From positions 11,082,662 through 11,146,661 of the forward strand of contig NC_061121.1 in the NCBI RefSeq assembly GCF_002878395.1: a stretch of 64,000 bases of DNA, written 5' to 3'. Positions 1 through 11,091 of this stretch are shown here, in pieces (positions within the stretch are counted from its first letter, which is position 1; each line of letters opens with the position of its first letter). Both the position numbers and the translations under genes were made by a program. The stretch is from Capsicum annuum. Lineage: Eukaryota; Streptophyta; Magnoliopsida; Solanales; Solanaceae. The notes under the pieces were generated by a model. The model did no database searches and was not told where the DNA came from. It saw nothing but the letters and a program-made list of their open reading frames with translations.

Positions 1-817
1 TAGCAAAGGCGTATATTACCTACCTATATTTTCTAAATTCAGCTATAAAGAACACCATACAACAACTCCTTAGTCTTCCACAGATGTCTCCATACTACAA
101 ATTTCAAGAACACAGACTAGGTATGCCAAACACTTATACACATAAAACTTTATCTAACAACATGCTACTAGGGGGCTCAACTTATTCTTATATACCCACA
201 CTATTATCCGCTTAATGACTCTGCCACAATTCATTGTTCTAACACTAGTCCTATGTATATAAATATATCATAATTATCCACTCCTTTTTTTCACAAATTG
301 CCAACCTAGGCTATTGCATACATCGAATCAAGCCTACCACTTACTCCCATAAAACATTCATCACTAATCTTAAGCTACTATTTTTACTGCTACACTCCAC
401 ATCTAAAGTTTAAACCTATTGTCTAACAACACCAATCATATAACACCGATGAAGCAGGTCAACATACTATACTATTCCATCAAATTGGGGAATCAACCTA
501 ACTTCGCCATTTAAATTAACTACCGCCCACAAGTTCATTCTTTCCACAACATTACTACCACACCTTAGAATCTACCACACACCTTCTCACATGTAGTACT
601 AGTCTACAACTACCAAAGAAAAGAAAATCAAGGGGGGTAAAGTCACATAATAGGGACGATCGATCTTAATCTTATAACATAACCGATTATATCTTATCAA
701 CACATTCTACTTTCTCACATCATATACTTCGTAATAATTTCTTTAGTATTTAGATGACTTATAATAATTAACTTTGAGTGATACGGTCAAATTATGGGTG
801 AAGGAGCTGAAATAGAC
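1..817. other. A+T-rich intergenic DNA, no gene seen
   Basis: No open frame of recognisable family on either strand. The stretch is A+T-rich with short C-rich patches and shows no clear repeat until the foldback element that begins near 818. Confidence 0.6.
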
Positions 818-1190
818 AGGTCATAAATATATCTATTTTATTTTTTATTAAATATAATTAATTTTCTAATACATAAATAACTTATAATAATTAATTAGAG
901 ATGATATAATAAAATCATGGAGAAAGCAGCTAATGAAGTAGATAGGAGAAGCAGGCGTGTTGACGGAGAGCTACCTGCTTCTCCTCCCCATTCCCTCTTA
1001 TTAGTAATCCTATATAATAAGTCACAATAAGATGCTGAAGCATGCTGCTCCTGGTCGACATGCCTGCTTCAGTTGCTTCAACCGTGATTTTACTATATTA
1101 CCTCTAATTAATTTCTACAAGTCATTTACGTATTAATAAAGTTATATTTTTTTAAAAAAAAAATTAAAATAGACATTTATGACTTGACTA
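818..1190. mobile_element. Foldback MITE-like element with ~105-bp inverted arms
   Basis: The left arm (about 818-945) read in reverse complement matches the right arm (about 1069-1190). Both contain GATTTTACTATAT-like and CTAATTAATT-like blocks followed by AAGTCATTTA and an A-rich tail, ending with TATGACTTGAC-like sequence. The centre holds a GC-richer loop with CTACCTGCTTCTCC. It has no coding capacity. Long arms around a short core are typical of non-autonomous DNA elements. The superfamily is not assigned. Confidence 0.55.
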
Positions 1191-1194
1191 CTTC

Positions 1195-1489
1195 AGCTGC
1201 TTTAATATTGATTTTACTATATCACTTATAATTAATCATTATAAGTCATTTAAGTATTAAAAAATTAAAAATATTTAATAAAAAATAAAAATAGATATAA
1301 AATAATAAATTATTTTTTGATGTTTTTATAAGTCATTTAAGTATTAAAAAATTAATAATATTTAATAAAAAGGATAAAATAGGCATAAAATGATAAATTA
1401 TTTTTTGATGTTTTAAATTAACTTGACGTGTTATATGAGACCAATTAAAAAAAAATTCACTAGTATTTGCTATAATAATTTTACTATGA
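1195..1489. repeat. Partial copies of the arm repeat, interrupted by the LINE
   Basis: The block GATTTTACTATATCACTT..AAGTCATTTAAGTATTAAAA is repeated at 1210-1267 and again at 1328-1357. It runs into TTTTTTGATGTTTTAAATTAACTT at about 1396-1423. The same order of blocks occurs at 18335-18641, so this is a dispersed family. The match to the second locus seems to stop near 1489, where LINE coding sequence starts, so the LINE probably landed inside this repeat. Confidence 0.5.
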
Positions 1490-2700
1490 AGTTGATAGAT
1501 TTAAGAGGTGGTTGGGCTATAATTTTGCTTATTCAAATTGCATCAATAAGATTTGGATTTTTTGTGATCAACTATATGATTGCAACAAACTTTAAGATAC
1601 GGAGCAACAAGTTACTTGTACCATTACCAATCAGGATGATAGCATTATTGTTACTGCAATCTATACCAAATGTACACGCCACTTGAGAGAGCCTCTTTGG
1701 GATGATCTGAGACATATGGCTCATAATATTAACGTTCCGTGGCTGATTGCAGGAGACTTCAATTTTGTTTTAGATGCTAGTGAAAAGAAAGGTGGGAATC
1801 CTCACAAGATGTCAGATAGCATGCCCTTTATCAACTGTATTACAGACAATTCTCTCATTGATCCCGGCTACATTGGTTCTACATTTACATGGTGTAATGG
1901 AAGAGGCTCAAGGCAAAGAATGTGGGAAAGACTTGATAGGGCTTTCATTAATTATGAATGGTCTCAGAAATTTACTAATACCACTATTACCCATCTTATC
2001 AAAACGGGCTCTGATCATTCACCTCTTCTCATTACTGTTGATAACAATCTTCAAGCCCACAAAAGGTATTTTAAATTTCTTAATTTTTGGATCAATGAAG
2101 ATGGATTCCTTGACACTGTCAAAAAGGCATGGGATATTGATACCGAAGGATCTTCGCTATGGAAATTCCATATGAAGCTCAAAAGCACATGCAAATACCT
2201 TTCTTGGTGGTCCAAAAATAGTGTTGGGAATATATTTGATTAAACTAAGGAGCTCGAGACTAAGATTGCCGATCTTGAAAACAGATGCATTCAAGACAAT
2301 AGTGATATCAATAGAATGGAATTGAATAATGTCAATGCTCAAATGATCATGCATACTAAGAAAGAAGAAGCTTACTGGAGACAAAAAGTTGGGATGAAAT
2401 GGTTTAAGGAAGGGGATGCCAACACAAAAATTTTTCACTCTATCATCAATGCTAAAAGAAATAGACTAACTCTCAAGAAGATGAAGATTGATGATAACAG
2501 TTGGGTTGAGGGAAATGATGCCATTGCCTCAGAAGCTGTTAAATTTTTTGAGCATCAATTCGCTGATCCTAAACTATATAAAGGCTTTAATATTCTAAAT
2601 TGTTTGCCTAAGGTCATTACTGATGATGAGAATATTATGCTTACTGATTATCCCTCTATGGAAGAAGTTAAAAGAGGTTTTTTTCTCTCTCAATGCCGAC
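1490..2700 (+). pseudogene. LINE ORF2: endonuclease (partial) and linker
   Basis: APE-type endonuclease would nick target DNA to prime reverse transcription. Conceptual translation starting at GAAGTTGATAG (about 1490) gives RFKRWLGYNFAYSNC and NKIWIFC, then WLIAGDFNFVLDASEKKGG at 1740-1797, the GDFN motif of plant LINE endonucleases. GSTFTWCNGRG and the terminal SDHSPLL (about 2011-2031) follow. There is an in-frame TAA near 1595 and another at 2241-2243. The same frame then continues as the basic linker with KWFKEGDANTKIFH before the RT. A homopolymer T run near 2680 shifts the frame. The N-terminal catalytic residues are absent because of truncation. Confidence 0.85.
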
Positions 2701-4026
2701 AGTGCTCCTGGCCCTGATGGGCTATCTGGTAAATGTTATCATCACCGTTGGGATATCATATCCCAAGATCTTTATGCTATGATTTGTGAATTCTTTAGAG
2801 GTGCTCAACTTCCTAGATCCATCACTCGTTCATGTCTTGTCTTGATTCCCAAAATTAACAACCCTCAGAGATTCACCGACTTGAGACCAATAAGTCTTAG
2901 TAACTTCAGTTGCAAGATTATCTCCAGGATTCTAAATACCAGACTCTCCAGAGTTATTCATAAAATTGTGTCCCCTAACCGAGCATACTTCTTGAAAGGC
3001 AAATCTATGTCTGACAATATTCTCCTAACACAAGAAATGGTTCATAATATCAGTAAAAGATAACAGTAATAGCAACGTAGTTCTCAAACTCGGTATGGCT
3101 AAAGCTTTTGATAGGATGGACTGGAATTACTTATGCCATGCTCTTAGGAAATTCAGTTTTGCTGAACAATGGGTTGATATGATATGGAGACTCTTATCAA
3201 ATAATTGGAATTCTATCAATATTAATGGAGATAGACATGGCTTTTTCAAGTCTGGAAGAGGCATCAAGCAAGGAGATCCCATCTCTCCCCCTCTTTTTAT
3301 TATAGGCTCAGAATTGCTTTCTATTCTCATGGATCAACTTAAAAATGAGAGCTTTATTCGTTATTCTATCAACAGAGGTTGCCCTATTATTACTCATCTC
3401 AGTTTTGTAGATGATACTATCTTGTTTACTTCAGGAGATCCTTTATCTATTATGGCAATGATGAACAAGTTGACTATTTATGAAGAATGTTCTGGGAAAC
3501 TTATTAACAAGAGTAGATCTTGTTTCCTTGTTGGTTCTAATACCTCTCAATCTATTGTAGAAGATATCAAGCATCTGACTGGTTTCAGTCACTCTCAATT
3601 TACCTTTACCTATCTTGGGCTCCAATTTACACCGGTAAAAAGAAAATTGTGTATTTTGGAGACATTGTCTCTAAGATTTCTCATAGAATGCAAGGTTGGC
3701 AAGGGAAGATGTTATCACATGCTGGAAGAGCTATTCCCATTAAATCCGTTCTTCAATCTATTCCCGTTCATATACTCTCGGTTATTCAACTTCCCAAAAC
3801 CACTATTAAACAGATTAAAATGCTAATGGCAAATTTCTTTTGGAGTGATATTACTGGTAAGAAAAAAATTCATTGGATAGCATGGAAGTATCTTAGTATT
3901 CCTACCTGTGAAGGTGGATTGGGATTTAGATCCATTCAAGATATTTGTGATGCTTTTGGTGCAAAAATGTGGTGGAACTTCAGAACTGACAACAACGTCT
4001 GGAAGCATTTTCTTGAATCAAAATAG
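2640..4026 (+). pseudogene. LINE ORF2: reverse transcriptase, broken
   Basis: The reverse transcriptase core (fingers, palm, thumb) is visible in pieces. SAPGPDGLSGKCY at about 2701 is the usual RT entry motif, then SCLVLIPKINNPQRFTDLRP, RPISLSNFSCKIISRIL, GIKQGDPISPPLF and FVDDTILF. The motif-A position reads LKLGMAKAFDRMDW (3083-3124): the catalytic aspartate before MAKAFD is glycine (GGT at 3092-3094). The FxDD box is FVDD. A one-base shift near 3060 separates fingers from palm, another near 3616 separates palm from YFGDIVSKISHRMQGWQGKM. A stop ends the FWSDITGKKKIHWIAW segment at 4024-4026. The missing motif-A aspartate alone would abolish catalysis. Confidence 0.85.
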
Positions 4027-4164
4027 AGAATGGAATTTGGGTAAGCTTCACAATATTCTTCTCGACCACCTTGTTGAACAAGTCAAAGCAATTACTATCC
4101 ACCAATGCAATGATGACTTTCCAGAAGTATTTCTCTCACTGCGACTAACATCTGGCATCCTAAA

Positions 4165-5221
4165 TTGCCTTACAAAATCTTTTTTTTTTTCATGTTGAGA
4201 CTCTTAAGGATGAGACTACCTACTGATGTTGCGCTTGAAAAATACAAGGTTTATGGACCTTCCAGATGTATTTGTTGTCGAGATGGGCACCTTGAAAAAA
4301 TTGATCATTTATTCCGGCAGGGGGATTTAGCCAATTCAGTTTGGAATTTTTTCTCAAACAATTGCGGCATCCCTGTTAGACAAGGAAGAATATGGGATAC
4401 CTTAATGACATGGTGGCTTAGTACCATTAAAAACAAGGTCCACTCCGCTCTTATTCAATGTTTTCACTCTATTATTTGTTGGGAAGTCTGGAAAGCTCGG
4501 TGCAACCATAAATTTGATGATATTAAAAGTACCGCTAGGGGGGGTTATTGTACAAGTTATTCATATCTTCAATATGTTGATATCTACCCAATTTCCTACT
4601 ATTGAACTTAGCCATGATTGGGTTCATACGTGCTCGTATATCGAAAACCTTAGGCCTAGACTCAACATCAAATGTCTCAGATGGAGCCATCCCAGTCCAG
4701 GTAGGTTCAAACTCAACACGGATGGCTGCAGTAAAGGTAATCCTGGTAATGCTGGAGGAGGTGGCATCCTTAGATGCTCTAATGGCTACATGACTATGGC
4801 TTTTGCCAATTATTATGGCCACTGTTCCAACAATATTGCAGAAGCACATGCCGTTCTACATGGAATCCAGTGGTGCATCAATAATGGTTATTATTATGTG
4901 GATGTGGAATCAGATGCCCAGATCATCATTAATATGATCAATGACTCCACCAATGTCAATTGGCAAGTCAAACATATCATCAACGAAATCAATTCGTTAA
5001 AGACTCGAGGAAATTTTAAATTTCAGCATTGCTACAGGGAAGTCAATAATATTGCAGATGCCTTGGATAATCTGGGAGAAAGTACAAGGCAAAATACAAT
5101 CTTCATACAAGATGTAGCTCTTTCTTTGAGAATTAAAAATTGGTTGAAGAACGATATTCTTAAATATCCAACCTTCAGAATTCGAGCTCAGAAAAACAAC
5201 TTCATTATTGATCATGGCTAA
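4165..5221 (+). pseudogene. LINE ORF2: zf-RVT and RNase H
   Basis: The first part (4165-4520) is the zinc-binding region C-terminal to plant LINE RTs: CICCRDGHLEKIDHLF supplies the Cys/His cluster and CWEVWKARCNHKFDD follows. A frameshift near 4520 leads to the RNase H domain (about 4700-5080). It keeps all four acidic positions: D in LNTDGCSKGNPG, E in AEAHAVLHG, D in ESDAQIII and D in NNIADAL. RNase H would remove RNA from the RNA:DNA hybrid. The frame ends with TAA at 5219-5221, and 3' UTR follows. Confidence 0.85.
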
Positions 5222-5358
5222 GTCATCTAGCTGCTTTAGTTGGAACCGGCTCATGCTCAATCTCAAGTCTCACAACCTTTCCAAACTTTGTAACCTCTTT
5301 CTTTCGAGCAATAGAATAGGGAGTTTTTTTGTAATTGACTAGGTCCTGAACCTAATCC

Positions 5359-5386
5359 CCACCATAATGGTGGTTTAAAAAAAAAA
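5359..5386 (+). terminator. LINE 3' hairpin and poly(A) tail
   Basis: CCACCATAATGGTGG (5359-5373) is a perfect six-base-pair inverted repeat around a 3-nt loop, immediately followed by TTT and a run of ten A. Placement just before the A tail suggests a 3' structure recognised by the element's own RT. That role is inferred. Confidence 0.6.
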
Positions 5387-7135
5387 TAGAAGAAAAAATA
5401 TTATAAATTACAATAATTAAAAATTTATATTATTTTTAAAAAAAAAATGACTATCATGCTACAGAAGTTTGAACAACTAAAATATTGTTATACAATTTCA
5501 TCAATTTAAATATAATAATATATGACTAACTTAGAATTTATCGACTAAACAAATAAAGGTTTTAATTAAATGATACATAATGTATAACTTTTAAAGATCA
5601 ATATTGGACCGTGCGTAGCACAGAATAAGACGACTAATATAATAAAACAGATAAGTCACCACTTAGATAAGCTAAAATCATTCATGCACGTTGGTTCAAT
5701 CATTTTTTATCGTGCTGCATTTTAATAATCAATATTAATGTGTCAGACACATGTATTATATGCTAAATTTGATACCATATTGGGCATTTAAGTGATTAGA
5801 TCCAAAAGAAAACCAAACACAAAGACAAAGAAATAATACAAGACCAGAGAAAAAAAAATGAAGAAAAAGAGATGTTGATGCCCATAACCCTTAAATAAGA
5901 CAGTGGCACAACTTATCTTCTGTTATTATGAAGTTTTTGCACGGATTGCACCTATTTTGAGTACTTTTATTTTTTATTTTACTGCTTATTTTATAAAAAT
6001 TTATGGACAAAATTATATATCTTTACCTATTTAGACATAATTTTTTCAGTATAAGCTTAGCGAATTTTTGCTTCACTTGGCATAATTAAGTTTAGTTTTC
6101 TAGTAATTAAGTTATGCGGCATATGTGTGGTGGGTCTGTGCGTTGTGTTTTTTTTTTTGTTCGGAAATATATTGTGGCCTCGTGGCATATGACATAATAT
6201 TTAAAAGGCTGCATAAACTTCGAGGGATATGTCCTCTCGGCATGCAACATAACTTGTGAGATATTATAATACGAATATATAAACTTATGTCGTAGAAAAA
6301 TATAGTCAAACACAATTTCAACTCCACTTTCAACGTTAAATTTTCATGACAAAATGATGCTCACTAAATTACCCTTTTCCTCACCTCTAGGCTTCCTTGT
6401 CAATGAAAGTAGAGTTAAAACAAAAAAAAATTAAAACAAAAAGAAAATTTATTATTTTTTTTCATTTTTATTTATTCAGTATACTAAAAATAATTTTTTT
6501 ATTTTATTTGTTTCGTTTGAAAAATCAAAGAATATATATATATATATATTTGGTTTATTCTAATTTACAGTTGCTATTAAATACTATGAAGTATTTATTT
6601 ACCTACATATAGATAATTTATAACTAACAAGAATATATAGTAAAATTTTTATTTTATTTTATTTTTTTTACAGAATGTGCCAAATCAAACATGAAAAAAT
6701 GAGCGAAAAAAATACTCAAAATAAAATAAATACAAGCCAACAAAATAAATAGCCATGAATACTCACGATGATTATATTAATTTGATGGAGAATCTTCAAT
6801 CTTTTGATGCCTTTGAAATATCCAAAAGCTAAAAGAACGTATTGACACGATCTAACAAGACTTTAGAATATTCTAAAGTGTTCAAAACATGAAGTGATAG
6901 AAACAAGGGCTAGTATGCCAAAAAGGATATTTTTGAAAACTATTTTGTCAAAGAGACAAAAGTCTTGAAAAATTTGTCAAAAGGATACTTAAATCCACAT
7001 CATCATCAACTTTTTTAACTTAACAACTCCACCCATAAATTTTATAATAATTCACTTTAACCCAATACTTTCAACTTAATAAATTCATCCACAACTTTTA
7101 AATAATACACTTCAACCCACTCCATCATCCACCAT
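5387..7135. other. A+T-rich intergenic DNA
   Basis: No supported gene. A (TA)n microsatellite lies at about 6531-6550. A,T-runs are common and short open frames are uninformative. From about 6980 the composition shifts to C/T/A-rich text (CAACTCCACCC, CACTTCAACCCACTCC), which probably belongs to the 5' flank of the downstream MULE. Confidence 0.5.
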
Positions 7136-7611
7136 TATATATACAAAAATATCTAGGTTTTCAAAAGTATTAAATAAAAAAAATTCAAAAGTTAAAAATA
7201 GAAGGTGGTTGTTTTTTCCTCCAAAAAGCTCCGATTCTGGTCACTTTTCTGGCGTTATTTTCCGGCGATCAGCTCTAAATCAATCCACAAACATCATAAG
7301 CTTGTCCATTGCACCCATTGTTACCCCATTTCTTTGGTATCTTCTCAAACACACTTTCCACCATTGTTAAAAAATTTGAAACCACTCACATTACTCAAAA
7401 CCACTTTAGAAAGTACATTAAAGCAGCTCCAAGTTCATTTCTCTATTCCATAAACCCAATGATCGTTGATTAGAAGCAATATTTGCAATTTAAAGATTTT
7501 CTTACGGATAGTTGCCCAGTCATCGATCAGTGATCATCATTCATCGACCGTTCATATAACCCAACCTAGACCATAAGCATAATCTACCGTCGTCCAAAGC
7601 CTAATTCTAGG
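7136..7611 (+). promoter_or_regulatory. Candidate promoter and 5' leader of the MULE transposase
   Basis: TATATATAC at 7136-7144 is a good TATA-like box ~470 bases before the transposase ATG at 7612. The interval is C/T-rich and has a short open frame (7205-7453) with no family resemblance, as expected for an untranslated leader. It is inferred from position only. Confidence 0.35.
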
Positions 7612-9869
7612 ATGTCTATTGCAAAATTTGTTCTGATTTCTGGTGATTTCATGGGAGGATGGGTGGAGACTCCCAAATGTTGGAAATGGAGATCTTTTAC
7701 GAAGGTGGCAATCCCTGTTGCTGTTTGCTGCAACAGTTCGTATGACGAATTGGTTGCAAGCGCAATGCAAAGCGGGGATCTAGATTGCGCGTCGGGCAAT
7801 GTGGTGATTAGTTATCTAATACATTCGAAGGAAAAGGTAAATCCTACGATCATAAATAGTGATGTACGTGTGCTGATGTACATGATGGACGTTGATGCAG
7901 ATGGCTTTAGGCCTATTTTGAGGATAAATATAGTTGAAAGGTTCTTCGAAGGACCGATAAATTCATCAGAGCCCCCACCTCTACACCCGATAGTCGACGA
8001 TGATTTCAGAGATTACGACAACGATGACGGTCATCTTATTAATACGGAAGATGATTCTATGCATATGGAATATGTTTCATCGAACTCATAAGACGATGAA
8101 GAAGATTGTGAAACTGGATCACAACCAGGACATTCCTTCACCGATGGAACCAATTTCTATCTCGATCAAACATTCACTGATAAGAAAGAGCTCAAAATGC
8201 TACTAGACGCAGCAGCAGTGAAGCAGTCTTTTGATTATTGTTTGGAGAAGAATTGCTTTGAATTCTTGAAGACAAAATTCTTATCTCATGGTTGCGGCTG
8301 GTTGTTGAGGGTAATGAAGTACGCAACCTTGTGCATACAAGTATGTTGGGTTCCACACATGCGAAGTTAAACACGCCACAGTCAGGCATAGTAGATTGTC
8401 CTCCGAATTAATTGCTTCACTATGCGTAAAACATTTTCGGGATAGTAAGGGTCCAAGCATAAGAGAAATTCAAAAGATTGTGTTCAAGGAGTTGCATTGT
8501 CGCGCAAGCTATTTGATGTGTTTGAAAGAAAGTGTAATTATGAAGAACATCATTCGCAGGACACCGGAGCACGGATATGCTTGCTTGCCGGCTTTTTCCA
8601 CATGGTGGACTTATTGAATCCAAGGTCTTCTTACTCTATCATGTTTAACCATATTAATGGATTGTTCTGTTACTACTTTTTAGCATTCAAGTCTTGCATA
8701 CGGGGATATGCCTACACGAGAAAGGTAATTGCAGTTGATGACGCATATTTATATGGCAAGTACGTGGGGTTGTTGCTGAGTGCAGTTGCACAGGACCCCA
8801 AAAATTACATCTTTTCAATTGCCTTTTGTGTCGTCGACAAAGAGAATGATATTTCTTGGACCTTCTTCTTCCAGAAGTTGAAGTCTATTGTAGAAGATGA
8901 ACCAGATCTATGTGTCATCTCCGACAGGCACATCAGTGTTGCCAATGCCTTCTCTCGGGTTTACAGTTGTGCACATCATGGACTTTGCATGAGGCACCTT
9001 ACTGAAAATCTACGTATAAATCAGCACTGTGGAGAACATCTTTATCTGTTCTACGTCGCGAAAAAGGCGTGTACTGTTGATGAGTTTAGCGATCATTTTT
9101 TTGAATTAAAGAATAATAACTCCAAGGCAGCACATGCCCTTAAAAATGTGCTTGGTTTTGAGAAATGGAGTAGAGCACACTTCACGGGCAATAGGTACGA
9201 TGTGATGACCACAAATATTGTTGAGTCGCTCAACTCGGTATTGATGGATGAACGAGAGTACCCTATGTTGTACATATTCAATTCAATTGCTAGAAAATTT
9301 AGTGAAAAGTTTAGGGACCGGCATGTCTTTTTCGCTGGTCAAAATAATAAATTTGTGCCTTATGCGGAAAGGATCCTAAGGATAACAAGAGTGCGAGCGA
9401 TTCCTTGTATATAACTAATGCAAACGGGGGTCTCAACCAATTCACAGTGTTCGGTAACAACGTTACTGCCAAGGTCAATCTCTTGCAGAGTAGTTGTTCT
9501 TATTGAAAATTTAACCTGGTGAAAATGCTGTGCGAACATGCAATGGCATCTTTGCTAGAAAAGTATGGTGATGGCGTAAGTTATGGTAACTCCATCTATG
9601 AGTACTCTTCGTCAATTTATAAAACTGAAACTTACCTCCTCGCGTACTCGGAAGCTATTGATGTTGTCCCTCCGGAGGCCGAATGGACTATGCCACAGAA
9701 AGTGAAAGACAGTAAGATTTTTCCACCCTTTATGATCACAAATTCAGAAGGAAGGAAGTCAAATGAGTTAAGGGCGTTGGTGAGACATTCAAGTCGGAGG
9801 AATAGGTGTTCAATATGAAAGAAATCTGGACACAAAAGAACCACATGTAGCATAGCCAACAAATCATAG
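7612..9869 (+). pseudogene. MULE (MuDR-type) transposase, copy 1, broken
   Basis: A transposase of Mutator-like elements. The N-terminal domain (MSIAKFVLISGDFMGGW at 7612) resembles the N-terminus found again at 11974. An acidic linker follows, then YLDQTFTDKKELKMLLDAAA, the MuDR DNA-binding region. The DDE core has VIAVDDAYLYGKY (first D), CVISDRHIS (second D) and TNIVESLN (E). The C-terminus has a SWIM zinc-finger remnant (LCEHAMASL at about 9531) and a CCHC knuckle. Lesions: TAA at 8089-8091; frame changes near 8340, 8600 and 9378; stop in the SWIM finger near 9505; TGA at 9816-9818 replacing the second knuckle Cys, after which KKSGHKRTTC still reads in frame. The start at 7612 fits because the minus-strand relative also begins MSI. 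Confidence 0.88.
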
Positions 9870-10293
9870 ATAGGCTTTTTTTTGTGCTTCAGTTGTAAAG
9901 CTACTGGTTTTGTGGATAAATGTACATTTCTGTAGAATTTAACTTTCAATTGTAATCGACTTAAAGCCTTGTCTACAATAGACTACAAAAATGCTACGAT
10001 ATATCTTTCAAAAGGTCTATAAGATATTATGTGTTGTTTATATGATTATTCATCAAACACCCTATGTTGGTCTTTTTACCACCCAATCTCTCCATTCGAT
10101 GCATTGAATCTTTGTTACTTGTTCCTATTTAATGAAAAGTTGCTGACACGTCTATTTTCAAGAAAAACCACTGGTATATATTAAGTAGGCCTTTTCTATT
10201 CCCACACACGTCGACTCACCATTGGGTGGGAATTTGAAAGGCCACACTCTATAGGTCAATAAATGCAGCACCTATTTCTATCCAATCCTTCAG
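9870..10293 (+). other. Spacer between MULE transposase and its second ORF
   Basis: No open frame of note. Likely transposase 3' UTR and upstream region of the small ORF. At the third MULE copy the spacing between transposase end and small ORF is of the same order (several hundred bases). Confidence 0.4.
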
Positions 10294-10563
10294 TTGTACG
10301 TACACCTAACACATCGAAACACTCTTCTTCTTCCTCAGCAAAGTGAAATAATACTGCTTAGAAGAATACCCCTACACCCCATCCAACGTGTTTCCCTAAG
10401 ACATTACAATCTCCTCCTACTTAGGAATAATTTCGATCGTCTTTTCTTTAGCCTGGGTCAAGACCGCATCTACCTCGAGCGCGAACTCCGGCGAATTGCT
10501 CATTTCTTGCGCGCAATTCTTGACTACATCACCCCCCAGCATCCCCCTGAATTTAGTTTTTAA
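10294..10563 (+). CDS. Small basic MULE-associated ORF, function unknown
   Basis: An 89-codon frame downstream of the MULE transposase. The N-terminal third is probably untranslated in the ancestor: alignment to the ORF at 20710 suggests the original start corresponds to ILLRRIPLHP (about 10345). The conserved part runs through LRRIPLHPIQRVS, an aromatic FF, DRIYLERELRRIAHFLRAI, and ends ITPQHPPEF. The block RELRR..HFLRAI is shared with the other MULE copy, with mostly synonymous differences. It is Arg/Leu-rich and helix-forming, with no signal peptide or membrane segment. Not homologous to any family I recognise. A role like an accessory MULE protein (mudrB position) is a guess from location. 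Confidence 0.5.
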   Translation: MYVHLTHRNTLLLPQQSEIILLRRIPLHPIQRVSLRHYNLLLLRNNFDRLFFSLGQDRIYLERELRRIAHFLRAILDYITPQHPPEFSF

Positions 10564-10913
10564 GTTTTTATTTTATTTTATGTTTTTAAGGTTTTTTTTG
10601 TATTGTTTATTGCTAAAGAAGTTTTCGTAATAGGATGTTGTTAGAAGAAAGCTTCTTCAATTTTGCTTTTTTTTTTTTGCTTAAAATTCATGTAATGCAA
10701 TGAACAGGTTCAATCAATATAAGTATTTTTAGTTTGAACATTATGTTTTCCCTCTTTTTTTACGATTGTTATTTTTTCGTGGTTATTCGTCTGTGAAGAC
10801 AATGTTTCAAAAATTTATGCATTGTTAGATTGTATAGTCTATCATCGATCGTATACTCCATCAGTCCTGGACCTAACATAGTAGTCGATCGTCAACCATG
10901 TGAATCGATGGGC
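10564..10913 (+). other. A+T-rich 3' region of MULE copy 1
   Basis: T-rich text directly after the small ORF, plausibly its 3' UTR. It then contains repeated ATCGATC/GTCGATC and TAGTCTAT motifs (10829-10905) that also recur around the other MULE copy. Confidence 0.4.
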
Positions 10914-11091
10914 CATGTTTTGGGGTTGGTGAAATAAAATAATTAAATTAAAAATGATATAAACAGACAATAACATGTATTGGGGCTGGTGGAATAAAAT
11001 AATTAAACTAAAAATGATATAAATAGATAATAACATGTTTTGGGGCTGTTGGAGTAAAATAATTAAATTAAAAATGATTTAAATAGATAAT
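10914..11091. repeat. Three tandem copies of a 60-bp repeat
   Basis: The 60-base unit (CATGTWTTGGGGCTGGTGGA, then AATAAAATAATTAAATTAAA, then an AATGATATAAA-type end) occurs three times head to tail, with starts 60 bases apart. Copies differ at only a few positions. Open frames read through it on the minus strand are artefacts of the tandem structure. Confidence 0.9.

Larger units (their letters stand above)
1490..5386 (+). mobile_element. 5'-truncated L1-type LINE retrotransposon
   Basis: A non-LTR retrotransposon of the plant L1 type that also carries RNase H. The order is endonuclease C-terminal part, linker, reverse transcriptase, zf-RVT, RNase H, 3' untranslated region, poly(A). ORF1 and the start of the endonuclease are missing, as expected from 5' truncation during target-primed reverse transcription. 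At least one in-frame stop (2241-2243) and frameshifts near 2680, 3060, 3616 and 4520 break the frame, so the copy is dead. I could not define a convincing target-site duplication. The surrounding DNA is repeat-derived. Confidence 0.9.

Noticed and set aside
10842..11036. Minus-strand 64-codon open frame with repeated LLSIYIIF segments
   Set aside because: It is produced by reading through the 60-bp tandem repeat; no family resemblance.
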